This document shows, piece by piece, positions 1 to 7,839 of a stretch of DNA of 12,500 nt (its first letter is position 1; each line of letters begins with the position of its first letter). The position numbers and the translations under genes were made by a program. The notes under the pieces were generated by a model. That model saw only the letters and a list, made by a program, of their open reading frames with translations, did not search any database and had not been told where the DNA came from. This stretch comes from Clostridiales bacterium (GTDB taxonomy: Bacteria; Bacillota; Clostridia; UBA8921). The stretch is taken from positions 1 through 12,500 of the forward strand of contig DOHE01000082.1 of assembly GCA_003535395.1 (NCBI GenBank). Direction: 5' to 3'.

Positions 1-2693
1 TGAAAATTTCCCCTGCGTATATGCATGGCGAGAATCCATACTGCTCTGCCCGCTACCCGTATGAGCCGCCGTGTCAGCGCTGTAAACCGTTTGGAGGAAG
101 CAGCGCCGGATCCGCGCATCTGCGCCAGCAGCTCTTCCACGATTTCGCTTACCTGTTCCCTGCACCAGTCCTGGTCAAAACTGCGCCAGGTCATTTCCCC
201 CTGCTCCACCCGGGTGGAAAACCGCTCGATCACCGCATGCAGAAAGGTGCCCACATCCGGGGCTGTAAATTCAAAAACCTTACGCTCCCGCGCATTGAGC
301 CCGTATTGTATAAAAAAAGCAAAAGGGCATCCGGTATATTTCTCCAGCCTCGACACGCTGGTCGTCATAGGATCGCCATAAAGGCCTGCTATATTCAACT
401 GATTCACCGGCTGTGCAATGTTTCTGTACAGGAAGGCTTCCCGCAGCGCCTGCATCTGAAGCTGCCATTCCTGTTTTTTATCAAACCACCGGTATACATC
501 CTCCCACACCGTCTGAAACATCCTGCCGTCCACCCAATGCCGAAACGCCTGCACCATTTGCCGGAAAGCCGGTGCCCGGGCTGTTACCGTCTCCATGGCC
601 TCTTCCGGTGTGTTTGCAGGGATCAGGTTGCTTTTTTCCTGGATCCCCGGAAATAACCGGCGCAGCCGATGAATGACTGCCGCGGGTCGTAATGCCCGCC
701 CTTCCGTGTTTGCAAGCACCCAGCTGATACGGATGCGCTTTGTAGCAGCCGTCAGAGCCCGGTAAACCAGGAAATCCCCGTCCATTGCCTGCGTCCGGGT
801 ATCACTGGCCAGCTCCACACCGGCTTTCTTAAGCATTTCACGGTCCTGGTCCGTCAGGATGCCTTCTGCCGGCGGCGAAGGCGGAAATTGGTCATCATTG
901 GCACCGAGAATATACATTGCCTTGATTTCATTGAATTTGGAACGTTCCATGCTGCCCACCAGCACCTGATCCATCCCCGCAGGGATCATTCCCATACTGT
1001 ATTCTTTGAATCCGATGGTGAGGATGCGGGAAAAACGTTCGAGCCCAAAAGTATCCTCTCCCATCACCTCCACCGCCTGATCCAGAACATCCATCATCAT
1101 GTTCCAAACCTGGGACCAGGCGCTGGCCTGACTGAATTCGCCCCGCTGCTTGAATTCATCCGTCTTCGCCTGAATTCTGCGGGGAACTTCCAATTGAATG
1201 AGAATAGCATACAAACTGGCTGCATGCTCTGATGCGGTGTGCCTTCCCCTGGTTTTTTGCCGGAATTCCATCAGTGGCCTTATTACCTGCAGGCGGATCG
1301 CATTCATTTCTGCAAGCAGTTGTGCGGCATCTGCCTCCGAACGGTCATCGGGCAGCAAGCCTGGAGTCAAGGTCCAATCCTGGCTGCTGGTCCAGCGGTT
1401 TCCCCGGATCCCGCAGGCTAGTATATAATTTTCCAGGCGATGGATGCTTTCCGGATTGATTCCAGTCAATCCGGTTTTTAAGTAATGAAAAACAGCTTCA
1501 TAAGACCAGTTCTCATTAAAAATATCCATCATCGAAAGAACCAGCCGCACAAGCGGATGGTTCATGATCTCAGTTTTCCGGTCGATGAAACAGGGAATGC
1601 CATATTCTCCAAAGAGTATCTCCACCAGAGTGTCATATCCTTTTAAATTTCCTGTGATCACGGCAATATCCCTGAATCTGAATCCTTCGTCCCGGCACAA
1701 TGCCAGAATATCCCGCGCAGCCGCTTCGATCTCCGAGAACAGATCCACCGCTGCAAACAGGCTCAAATCCTTTGTCTTGTGTGGCCACGGCCAACATCCC
1801 CAGACAGACAGACCCTGTTCCAGGTGTGCCATCTCAGCACTTCCGGCAAACCGGAAAAGTGGGGCAGGGTTTAAATGGACAGCTTCTTCCAGGGGGATTT
1901 TTCGCTCAACGGCCAGTTGCACCAGTTTCAACCGAGCTGCCTGTACGGTGGCAAAAAGGTCCGGCCCTCCCTCCAGACCTTCCACACCCGGAACATCTGT
2001 GCAGAGGCTTACAGTGATCCGGGCTGCCCTTTCCATGAGCCTTCCTATCAAAAGGTATTCCTGAGGGGTAAAACTACTGAATCCGTCGATCCAGATTTCA
2101 GCACCGTCAAAACAATGCGTTTGGCCAAGTTTCTCCGCTGCCAGCGTAAGATCGTCGTCTGCATCCCGGTAGCGTTCCGTAAGCAGCGTATCAAACCGGG
2201 CATAAATGAAGGAAAGCTCCATTAATTTTTTCTTCAACGGGTTTTCGTCCTGAATATCACCGGCGGCTTCCGTCAGTATTTCAGGGGTAACATTGTAGCG
2301 CTTGCATTCCGTGACCCACTTCGATAGCGTGCTGACAAATCCCTCCCTGTCCACCGACCGGCCAAACACCTGAAACTGTTCCCGCATCGCATCCACGACC
2401 CGATAGAGGATCATGCACTTGCCTGAAGGATGAAGATGCGGGTAGGTGATGCCTCCTGCCTCGTTGAATACCCGATAGGCCAGTCGCTTGAAACTCAGCA
2501 CCGGCGTATCCAGTGTCCCTCCGGACCGGAACCCCGCGGTCAGATTCTTTTCCGCCTGAAAAGTGTACTGCTCCGGTACAAGCAGAATGCGTCGCTGTGC
2601 CCCGCCTGTCGTTTCAATGCTATCCCTGATTTCCCGAAGGCACAGGCTGGTCTTGCCGCTCCCGGCCCTGCCATAAATAAAACGAAGACTCAT
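1..2693 (-). CDS. addB: AddB, ATP-dependent helicase/nuclease subunit B (partial, 3' end outside window)
   Basis: Second subunit of the AddAB helicase-nuclease, which processes double-strand DNA ends for RecA-dependent repair. The frame is open from an ATG at 2693 to the window edge, about 897 codons; AddB proteins are usually about 1,150 residues, so roughly the last fifth is missing. The N-terminus MSLRFIYGRAGSGKT contains the Walker A motif at residues 8-15. Near residue 789 is SRLEKYTGCPFAFF; its Cys789 (codon 327-329) matches the first of the four iron-sulphur cysteines of AddB. It is followed by GTFLHAVIERF at the start of the PD-(D/E)XK nuclease domain. The other three cysteines and the nuclease catalytic core would lie beyond base 1. 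addA would be expected just downstream, outside the window. The ribosome binding site is weak: GGAAG lies 12 bases before the ATG, within a small inverted repeat. Confidence 0.95.
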   Translation of the reverse strand, partial: MSLRFIYGRAGSGKTSLCLREIRDSIETTGGAQRRILLVPEQYTFQAEKNLTAGFRSGGTLDTPVLSFKRLAYRVFNEAGGITYPHLHPSGKCMILYRVVDAMREQFQVFGRSVDREGFVSTLSKWVTECKRYNVTPEILTEAAGDIQDENPLKKKLMELSFIYARFDTLLTERYRDADDDLTLAAEKLGQTHCFDGAEIWIDGFSSFTPQEYLLIGRLMERAARITVSLCTDVPGVEGLEGGPDLFATVQAARLKLVQLAVERKIPLEEAVHLNPAPLFRFAGSAEMAHLEQGLSVWGCWPWPHKTKDLSLFAAVDLFSEIEAAARDILALCRDEGFRFRDIAVITGNLKGYDTLVEILFGEYGIPCFIDRKTEIMNHPLVRLVLSMMDIFNENWSYEAVFHYLKTGLTGINPESIHRLENYILACGIRGNRWTSSQDWTLTPGLLPDDRSEADAAQLLAEMNAIRLQVIRPLMEFRQKTRGRHTASEHAASLYAILIQLEVPRRIQAKTDEFKQRGEFSQASAWSQVWNMMMDVLDQAVEVMGEDTFGLERFSRILTIGFKEYSMGMIPAGMDQVLVGSMERSKFNEIKAMYILGANDDQFPPSPPAEGILTDQDREMLKKAGVELASDTRTQAMDGDFLVYRALTAATKRIRISWVLANTEGRALRPAAVIHRLRRLFPGIQEKSNLIPANTPEEAMETVTARAPAFRQMVQAFRHWVDGRMFQTVWEDVYRWFDKKQEWQLQMQALREAFLYRNIAQPVNQLNIAGLYGDPMTTSVSRLEKYTGCPFAFFIQYGLNARERKVFEFTAPDVGTFLHAVIERFSTRVEQGEMTWRSFDQDWCREQVSEIVEELLAQMRGSGAASSKRFTALTRRLIRVAGRAVWILAMHIRRGNF

Positions 2694-2710
2694 GGAAGAA
2701 TTATACTTCC
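2694..2710 (-). promoter_or_regulatory. Short inverted repeat covering the addB translation start region
   Basis: GGAAG and CTTCC arms of 5 bases flank a 7-base AT-rich centre directly before the addB ATG. On the coding strand the only Shine-Dalgarno-like word, GGAAG, forms one arm. A hairpin could therefore mask it. The centre also contains TATAAT (2700-2705), which would place a transcription start at about the ATG. The arms are short and this may be chance. Confidence 0.25.
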
Positions 2711-2725
2711 ATATGCCGCAATATA

Positions 2726-3037
2726 CTATTGTCGCTTTTCATAAATGACTTTTGCCTCTGATAGAATAGAATTTTTTATATTTGAATAATCCAATGATTT
2801 GTATGATATGAGATCAACTTTTCTGCCAAGTATATTTTCCAGTTTTCTTTTTATTTCAACAAAAATCAGACCTCCTCTTATTTCACTTGCATCGATCAAC
2901 AGGTCAATATCACTGCCCCGCTGCATTTCCCCCCTTGCGCAAGATCCAAATACAGCAGCTTTTTTGATTTTATATTTTTCAAGTACCGGCACAGCCTTGG
3001 CTGACAGTTCATCTATGGTTACCTGCTTGTATTGCAT
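2726..3037 (-). CDS. MNT-type nucleotidyltransferase domain protein (MntA-like)
   Basis: A 103-residue protein of the minimal nucleotidyltransferase family. The signature GSCARGEMQRGSDIDLLI gives the GS...DxD catalytic motif of the polymerase-beta fold. It is followed by a LGRKVDLIS strand typical of MntA/MNT proteins. Family members are commonly the antitoxin half of HepT/MntA pairs and transfer AMP to a HEPN toxin; others are solitary. Neither neighbour encodes a HEPN protein: downstream is addB and upstream is trpA. The frame stays open upstream to an ATG at 3106. I chose the ATG at 3037 because GAGGT lies six bases before it and because a promoter -10 box lies inside the longer version. 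The gene is strikingly AT-rich: only 12 of the 60 bases at 2761-2820 are G or C, while flanking genes are clearly GC-rich. This suggests separate ancestry. The fold assignment is firm; substrate and role are unknown. Confidence 0.85.
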   Translation of the reverse strand: MQYKQVTIDELSAKAVPVLEKYKIKKAAVFGSCARGEMQRGSDIDLLIDASEIRGGLIFVEIKRKLENILGRKVDLISYKSLDYSNIKNSILSEAKVIYEKRQ

Positions 3038-3065
3038 AATGATACCTCGCTGGATCAATTTGCTT

Positions 3066-3094
3066 ATTATAAGTATATATGATTGCACTGAAAA
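3066..3094 (-). promoter_or_regulatory. Candidate sigma-A promoter for the nucleotidyltransferase gene
   Basis: On the minus strand TTTTCA (3094-3089) and a perfect TATAAT (3071-3066) are separated by 17 bases. The -10 box lies 28 bases upstream of the preferred ATG at 3037, so the gene need not depend on trp operon transcription. It could also drive addB, which begins 32 bases after this gene ends. Confidence 0.55.
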
Positions 3095-3168
3095 AGTCAC
3101 TTTCATTTTCCGGCTGCTGATTGAGTGCTAAACCATCTGCTGAACTGCTTGCAGTATCTTGCGCTTTG

Positions 3169-3957
3169 TCAATTTCCCTGTGCGTTTGCCTGCAGCGCCC
3201 TTTTCATGGTCCGGACGTACTCTGTCACCGGGTGGACGCAGTCTTTCCCATACTGCTCCATCATCCGTACGATGGCACTGCCTACGATGACTCCATCGGC
3301 CTTTTCCGCCATGGCTCGGGCCTGCTCCGGCGTGGAAATGCCGAACCCGATGGCGCAGGGGATATTTTTCACAGCTTTCACCAATGAGATCATTTCTCCG
3401 ACGTCGGTCGTGATCTCCTTCCGCACCCCGGTAACCCCTAGGGAGGACACGCAGTATACGAATCCCTCCGCCTCCGCCGCGATCCGGGTGATCCGTTCCC
3501 GGGAAGTAGGCGCGATGAGGGAGATCAGGTCGATGCCGCAGGCGCGGCAGACCGGCTGAAGCTCATCTTTTTCCTCGAATGGCAGGTCCGGGACGATGAG
3601 GGCATCGATGCCGACACCGGCAGCGCGCCTCACAAACGGCTCCACCCCATACACAAAGACCGGATTGATGTAAGTCATGAAAGCCAGGGGCACATCCGTT
3701 TGTTCCCTCACCCGGCTGACCATCTCAAAAATACCGTCCGTGGTCGTCCCCGAAGCCAGCGCCCGTTCATCCGCCTTCTGGATCACAATGCCCTCCGCCA
3801 CCGGGTCGGAAAAGGGAATCCCGATTTCTATCAAGTCTGCCCCCGCCTCTGCCATCCCCTGGATAATGCGGGCCGTTACACCCAGTTCCGGGTCGCCGGC
3901 AGTGACAAATGGGATAAAAGCCTTCCCCCGGCTGAATACCTGCTGGATCCTACTCAT
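3169..3957 (-). CDS. trpA: Tryptophan synthase alpha subunit
   Basis: Cytoplasmic enzyme that cleaves indole-3-glycerol phosphate to indole and glyceraldehyde 3-phosphate and passes indole to TrpB in the alpha2-beta2 complex. It is 262 residues, normal for the family. The TIM-barrel signature [18 protein letters not shown] spans residues 39-56. Glu44 matches catalytic Glu49 of E. coli, but the catalytic Asp60 position is Glu55 (codon 3795-3793). The phosphate-binding loop GFGIST and the VGSAIV strand are present. The frame is open to an ATG at 3996, but the ATG at 3957 is chosen because it begins MSRIQQVF as expected, follows a strong AAGGGGGTGG site and overlaps the end of trpB by 8 bases (ATGAGTAG). 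That overlap suggests translational coupling, which fits the equal subunit ratio needed. It is the last gene of the operon, and I see no convincing terminator after it. Confidence 0.97.
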   Translation of the reverse strand: MSRIQQVFSRGKAFIPFVTAGDPELGVTARIIQGMAEAGADLIEIGIPFSDPVAEGIVIQKADERALASGTTTDGIFEMVSRVREQTDVPLAFMTYINPVFVYGVEPFVRRAAGVGIDALIVPDLPFEEKDELQPVCRACGIDLISLIAPTSRERITRIAAEAEGFVYCVSSLGVTGVRKEITTDVGEMISLVKAVKNIPCAIGFGISTPEQARAMAEKADGVIVGSAIVRMMEQYGKDCVHPVTEYVRTMKRALQANAQGN

Positions 3958-5134
3958 GCAAATCCACCCCCTTGTATCGGGCAATGGCCGCCACATCTTT
4001 GTCCCCCCGACCGGAAATATTGATCACGAGGATGCGGTCCCGGGGCATTTTCGGGGCGATAGTGCAGGCATAGGCAACCGCATGTGCGCTCTCGATAGCC
4101 GGGATGATGCCTTCTGTTCGGGAGAGATATTCGAAAGCCTCCACCGCCTGGGCATCAGTGACGGGGATGTAGGTGACCCGGGCATGATCCGCAAGCATGG
4201 CGTGTTCCGGGCCGATCCCCGGATAATCCAGCCCTGCCGAAATGGAATACACCGGTGCGATCTGGCCGTATTCATCCTGGCAGAAATAGGACTTCATCCC
4301 ATGGAAAATGCCCACACTGCCCTTGGCGATGGTCGCCGCATTTTTTGGCGTGTCCACTCCCAGTCCCGCCGCCTCGCAGCCGATGAGCTGTACCTGCGTG
4401 TCGGGAATAAAGTCGTAAAAGGCGCCGATGGCGTTGCTTCCGCCCCCCACGCAGGCAATGATCATATCCGGAAGCCGCCCTTCCGCTTCCATCAGCTGCC
4501 GGCGAATCTCCTCCCCGATGATCTTCTGGAAGTCCCGGACAATGGTAGGAAAAGGATGGGGCCCCATGACCGAACCCAGCACATAATACGTATCCTCCAC
4601 CCGGCTCACCCACTCCCTCAGGGTTTCATTCACTGCATCCTTCAGGGTCTGGGTTCCGCTGGTCACCGGATGCACCTTTGCACCCAGCAGCTCCATGCGG
4701 AACACATTGAGGGCCTGCCGCTCTGTATCTTCCCGGCCCATAAAAATCTCGCACTCAAGGCCCATGAGCGCCGCAGCCGTAGCCGTAGCCACGCCGTGCT
4801 GCCCTGCGCCCGTTTCCGCGATCACACGCGTCTTGCCCATTTTTTTGGCCAGCAGCACCTGCCCCAGCACATTGTTGATCTTGTGAGAGCCGGTATGGTT
4901 TAGATCCTCCCGCTTAAGGTAGATTTTGGCACCGCCCAGGTCTGCAGTCATTTTCCGGGCGAAGTAGAGCAGAGAGGGCCGTCCCGCGTAATTTTTGAGC
5001 AGACCGTCCAGTTCCTGCCGGAACTCAGGATCCGCGCGCCAGGTATGGTAAGCTTTTTCCACCTCCAGCACTGCGTTCATCAGTGTCTCCGGGATATATT
5101 GGCCGCCGTAGGAGCCGAACCTTCCTTTGGTCAT
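3950..5134 (-). CDS. trpB: Tryptophan synthase beta subunit
   Basis: Pyridoxal-phosphate enzyme that condenses indole with L-serine to give L-tryptophan, the last step of the pathway. It is 394 residues, the usual length for the TrpB1 type that pairs with Trp[10 protein letters not shown] carries the PLP lysine at residue 85. AETGAGQHG contains the catalytic Glu at 107, and GGGSNAIG forms the cofactor phosphate-binding loop. The N-terminal [16 protein letters not shown] is typical. The ATG lies four bases after the trpF stop and is preceded by AAGGAAAGGG, which overlaps the end of trpF. All recognisable active-site motifs are intact. The 3' end overlaps the trpA start by eight bases. Confidence 0.98.
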   Translation of the reverse strand: MTKGRFGSYGGQYIPETLMNAVLEVEKAYHTWRADPEFRQELDGLLKNYAGRPSLLYFARKMTADLGGAKIYLKREDLNHTGSHKINNVLGQVLLAKKMGKTRVIAETGAGQHGVATATAAALMGLECEIFMGREDTERQALNVFRMELLGAKVHPVTSGTQTLKDAVNETLREWVSRVEDTYYVLGSVMGPHPFPTIVRDFQKIIGEEIRRQLMEAEGRLPDMIIACVGGGSNAIGAFYDFIPDTQVQLIGCEAAGLGVDTPKNAATIAKGSVGIFHGMKSYFCQDEYGQIAPVYSISAGLDYPGIGPEHAMLADHARVTYIPVTDAQAVEAFEYLSRTEGIIPAIESAHAVAYACTIAPKMPRDRILVINISGRGDKDVAAIARYKGVDLHE

Positions 5135-5138
5135 GATC

Positions 5139-5933
5139 TCACCCTTTCCTTGCTGCCTCGAGGATCCTTCGAATCTTGTCCTCGTCTTTCAGTCCGCCGG
5201 TTTCCGCACCGCTGCTCACATCCAGCCCAAAAGGCCGGATCCTCCCCGCTGCCAGCACCTCCCGGATAATGCTTTCATTCAATCCCCCCGCCAGGAACCA
5301 GGGTTTTTTCAACACCGGGATCTGTGCATGGTCAAAGGTCTCCCCGCTTCCGCCGTACATCCCTTCCCGCCAGCTGTCCAGCAGCAGCAGGTCACAGGGC
5401 AGCCGGTCCGCGGCGGTCAGCTCGTCCGCGGCGACCCGCTCGTCCGCGGCAGCCCGGCTGGTTGCAGTTTCCAGCTCGTCCGCAGCAGCCTGGCTGGCTG
5501 CCGGCTTGATCCGCACCGCCTTGATCACCGGGCATCCCACCGCGGCTTTCAGTTCCCGGATGTAGGCCTCCCCTTCCTCTCCGTGCAGCTGGATCAGGTC
5601 GATGATCCCCTCCCTGCAGATAGCTGCGATCGTGGGGATCGTTTCGTTCACAAAGACCCCCACCGCCTGGATGCGGCCGTCCAGAAGGCTTTTTAACTTC
5701 CTGGCCCTCTCCGGGGCCACCTGCCTGCGGCTGGGGGCAAACACGAATCCGATATAGTCCGGCAGGTACCGGTTGACAGCGGCGATATCCTCTTCCCGAC
5801 TGAGTCCGCAAATCTTGACGCGGACCCGGGGCCGGGGCTGCGCCGGATCCTGCGATGTTTGCAGCCGTTCCTGCGGTGTTTGCAGCCGTTCCTGCGGTGT
5901 TTGCAGCCGTTCCTGCGGTACCGGCGCGCTCAT
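5139..5933 (-). CDS. trpF: Phosphoribosylanthranilate isomerase with repeat-derived N-terminal extension and internal insert
   Basis: Catalyses the Amadori rearrangement of N-(5'-phosphoribosyl)anthranilate to CdRP. Core motifs are intact: VKICGL with catalytic Cys42, GFVFAPSRR at 62-70, LIQLHG at 113-118, LLLDS with catalytic Asp186, GGSGETFDH at 194-202, LAGGLN at 214-219 and GLDVSSGAE at 236-244. The protein is 264 residues, while most TrpF are about 200-220. Two features account for the excess. KICGL normally lies within the first ten residues but here starts at 40, after a leader made of three PQERLQT repeats. Residues about 145-178, between AVRIKP and CDLLLLDS, are an Ala/Asp/Glu-rich hexad repeat (AADEL, AADER). 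The ATG at 5933 is chosen because it overlaps the trpC stop by four bases (ATGA). I see no other ATG closer to KICGL; a shorter product would need a non-ATG start inside the repeats. Confidence 0.94.
   Translation of the reverse strand: MSAPVPQERLQTPQERLQTPQERLQTSQDPAQPRPRVRVKICGLSREEDIAAVNRYLPDYIGFVFAPSRRQVAPERARKLKSLLDGRIQAVGVFVNETIPTIAAICREGIIDLIQLHGEEGEAYIRELKAAVGCPVIKAVRIKPAASQAAADELETATSRAAADERVAADELTAADRLPCDLLLLDSWREGMYGGSGETFDHAQIPVLKKPWFLAGGLNESIIREVLAAGRIRPFGLDVSSGAETGGLKDEDKIRRILEAARKG
5401..5508 (-). repeat. Imperfect 18-base tandem repeat inside trpF
   Basis: Six consecutive 18-base units tile this stretch. Units at 5401, 5419, 5437 and 5473 share a core of the form GTCCGC(G/A)GC; the units at 5455 and 5491 are diverged (GGCTGG at their start). 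Because 18 is divisible by three the array stays in frame and encodes AAADEL/AAADER/AADEL/AADRL hexads in the TrpF internal insert. Confidence 0.85.
5848..5920 (-). repeat. 21-base tandem repeat encoding the TrpF N-terminal extension
   Basis: Three full 21-base units (5848-5868, 5869-5889, 5890-5910) and a 10-base partial unit (5911-5920). The second and third units are identical and the first differs at one base. Each unit encodes one heptad, PQERLQT or a close variant. The array lies immediately inside the trpF start, before the catalytic domain. Confidence 0.93.
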
Positions 5934-6802
5934 CGCCTTTCCCCCCGAAGCTCGTCCAGCATTTTCTTTTTGTCCGGACTGCGCATCAGGGTTTCCCCGA
6001 TGAGCACCCCGTTGACCCCGGCACTGCACAGCCGCTCCACGTCCAGGGCGGTCTGTATACCGCTTTCCGCGACATACAGGATCTCCTTCGGGACACGCTC
6101 CCGAAGCCGGATGCTTCTTTCCGGGTCCATGGTGAAATCCTTGAGATTCCGGTTGTTGACCCCGACAACACGGGCTCCGGCAGCCAGCGCCGATTCGATC
6201 TCCCTTTCATCATGAGCCTCCACCAGTGCAGACAGCCCCAGTTGATCGCAAATCCCGATATATTCGCGCAAGATGCCCGTATCCAGCAGCGCACAGATCA
6301 GCAACACCGCTGCCGCGCCCAATACTTTGGCTTCATGGATTTGGAAAGCATCCACAGTAAAATCCTTGCGGAGCACAGGAATGGAAACCGCCTGTACGAT
6401 TTCCGCCAGATAACGGTCGCTGCCCAGGAAATACTTCGGTTCGGTGAGCACAGAAACTGCCGCAGCTCCCGCTTCTTCATATTCCCTGGCAATGTCCATA
6501 TAACGAAATGCTTCGTCCGGCACGATTTGCCCTTTGGACGGAGAAGCCTTTTTGACTTCACAGATGAACTGGATCCCCGGTTGGCGCAACGCCTGTTCAA
6601 AAGCAAATCCAAAGCCGGCCCCAGCTCCGAACTCGGACCCAGCTCCGAACCCGGCCCCGGTCAGTGTTCGCTCCTGGCCGGCCTGTATCCGTTCCTGCCC
6701 GGCCAGCTTCCGTGCCGCGCGCTCCATCTGTTCCGGCGCCACCCGCGCCTTGCTTTGTTCTACCCGCAGTCTGGCTTCCGCTGCCAGATCATCCAGTATC
6801 AT
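5930..6802 (-). CDS. trpC: Indole-3-glycerol phosphate synthase with repeat-derived insert
   Basis: Converts CdRP to indole-3-glycerol phosphate by decarboxylative ring closure. The TIM-barrel motifs are all visible: CEVKKASPSKG at 81-91 (substrate-binding Glu and Lys), VLRKDF at 143-148 with Lys146, LVEAHDE at 193-199, GVNNRNL at 214-220, AESGI at 245-249 and GVLIGE at 265-270. The protein is 290 residues, while the family is usually about 250-270. The excess lies between the N-terminal helix (MILDDLAAEARLRVE) and the FEQALRQPG segment. Residues 34-47 are two AGQER heptads and residues 49-66 are three Gly/Ala/Phe hexads. The frame is open to an ATG at 6913, but 6802 is chosen because MILDDL is the expected start and it overlaps the trpD stop by four bases (ATGA). 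The stop overlaps trpF in the same way. Confidence 0.96.
   Translation of the reverse strand: MILDDLAAEARLRVEQSKARVAPEQMERAARKLAGQERIQAGQERTLTGAGFGAGSEFGAGAGFGFAFEQALRQPGIQFICEVKKASPSKGQIVPDEAFRYMDIAREYEEAGAAAVSVLTEPKYFLGSDRYLAEIVQAVSIPVLRKDFTVDAFQIHEAKVLGAAAVLLICALLDTGILREYIGICDQLGLSALVEAHDEREIESALAAGARVVGVNNRNLKDFTMDPERSIRLRERVPKEILYVAESGIQTALDVERLCSAGVNGVLIGETLMRSPDKKKMLDELRGERR
6605..6710 (-). repeat. Adjacent 18-base and 21-base tandem repeats inside trpC
   Basis: Two 21-base units at 6669-6689 and 6690-6710 encode the heptads AGQERIQ and AGQERTL. Next to them, 18-base units at 6618-6635 and 6636-6653, plus a diverged third, share the word CCCAGCTCCGAAC and encode Gly-Ala-Gly-Phe-type hexads. 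Both periods are multiples of three, so the frame is kept. The second 21-base unit shares the plus-strand word CGTTCCTGC with the repeat at the start of trpF. Confidence 0.85.
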
Positions 6803-7839
6803 GCCATCCCTCCGCCGGACCTGCCGGCTGCCTGCTGCGTACACTGCCGGAACTCCTCCAGTTTGGCCGCTGCCTTGCCGGAATCGATGATCTCCCGGGC
6901 CATTGTAATGCAATCCGCCGTACTGCAGCCGTCAATCCCCAGATACAGTGCCAGAGCCGCGTTGAGGATCACGATGTCTCTTTTGGGTCCTGTTTCCCGG
7001 CCTTCCAGGATGTCCCGGGTGATCTGCGCATTCTCCGCCGGTGTGCCGCCAAGCAGCGCCTGCATCTCGCAGCGCGCGAGGCCGAACTGCTCCGGCGTGA
7101 TGTCATAGGCATTTAGCTGTCCGTATCGGATCTCACATACATGGGTCGGCCCGGTGAGGGTCGCTTCGTCCATGCCGTCGCTGCCGCTTACCGCCAGGCC
7201 CCGCACGACTCCCAGATTGGAAAGCACCTGGGCCAGTGGCTCAACCAGCTTCCGGTCATAGACGCCCATAAGCTGCATAGTGGCCCCCGCCGGGTTGGAC
7301 AAAGGCCCCAGCACATTGAAGATCGTCCGGACCCCCATCTCCCGCCGCACCGGTGCCGCATGCTTCATGGAGGCATGATAGGCCGGTGCGAACATGAAGC
7401 AGATGCCGGCATCCTTCAACACATGCCCGTTCTGCTCCGGGGTCAGGTCCAGCCAAACTCCCAGCTGCTCCAGCACGTCAGCCGCACCGCTCTTGCTGGA
7501 AATCCCCCGATTGCCGTGCTTGGCCACCGGAACGCCTCCTGCCGCCACCACGAAAGCCGAGGTAGTGGAAATATTAAAGGTTCCGGTGCCGTCTCCGCCG
7601 GTCCCCACTATGTCGATGACGTGACGCATCGGGCTGATTTTGAGCCCCTTTTCACGCATGACTGCAGCAAAAGCGGTGATCTCCTCTACGGTCTCGCCCT
7701 TCATCCGCAGTGCTGCCAGCAGCGCGCCCATCTGCGCCGGAGTCGCCCGTCCTTCCATCATCTGTTCCATTACCGCTTTACTGGTTTCAAAATCCAGGTC
7801 ATGTCCGTTTAAAATTTCTTGGATCGCCTTCCGGATCAT
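6799..7839 (-). CDS. trpD: Anthranilate phosphoribosyltransferase
   Basis: Transfers the phosphoribosyl group of PRPP to anthranilate, the second step of the pathway. It is 346 residues, typical for the stand-alone enzyme; it is not fused to a TrpG domain. The PRPP-binding loop GTGGDGTGTFNIST is at 79-92 and KHGNRGISSKSG at 107-118. LGPLSNPA is at 178-184 and the metal-binding pair Asp224-Glu225 lies in GSDGMDEA. The ATG directly follows the trpG stop (TAG then ATG, no gap) and is preceded by a strong GGGAGGGAG site within the trpG end. The 3' end overlaps the trpC start by four bases. The C-terminal tail AAGRSGGGMA looks like a loose, non-catalytic end. Confidence 0.98.
   Translation of the reverse strand: MIRKAIQEILNGHDLDFETSKAVMEQMMEGRATPAQMGALLAALRMKGETVEEITAFAAVMREKGLKISPMRHVIDIVGTGGDGTGTFNISTTSAFVVAAGGVPVAKHGNRGISSKSGAADVLEQLGVWLDLTPEQNGHVLKDAGICFMFAPAYHASMKHAAPVRREMGVRTIFNVLGPLSNPAGATMQLMGVYDRKLVEPLAQVLSNLGVVRGLAVSGSDGMDEATLTGPTHVCEIRYGQLNAYDITPEQFGLARCEMQALLGGTPAENAQITRDILEGRETGPKRDIVILNAALALYLGIDGCSTADCITMAREIIDSGKAAAKLEEFRQCTQQAAGRSGGGMA

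Noticed and set aside
21..656. Plus-strand 211-codon frame at the left edge
   Set aside because: It lies opposite the continuous addB frame, which has clear AddB motifs; it is a shadow.
3677..4903. A 408-codon plus-strand open frame opposite trpA/trpB
   Set aside because: Shadow of well-supported trp genes, with low-complexity composition and no ribosome binding site that stands out.
5855..7108. A 417-codon plus-strand open frame opposite trpF, trpC and trpD
   Set aside because: It spans three real genes on the other strand and starts within the tandem repeat; no family features are visible.
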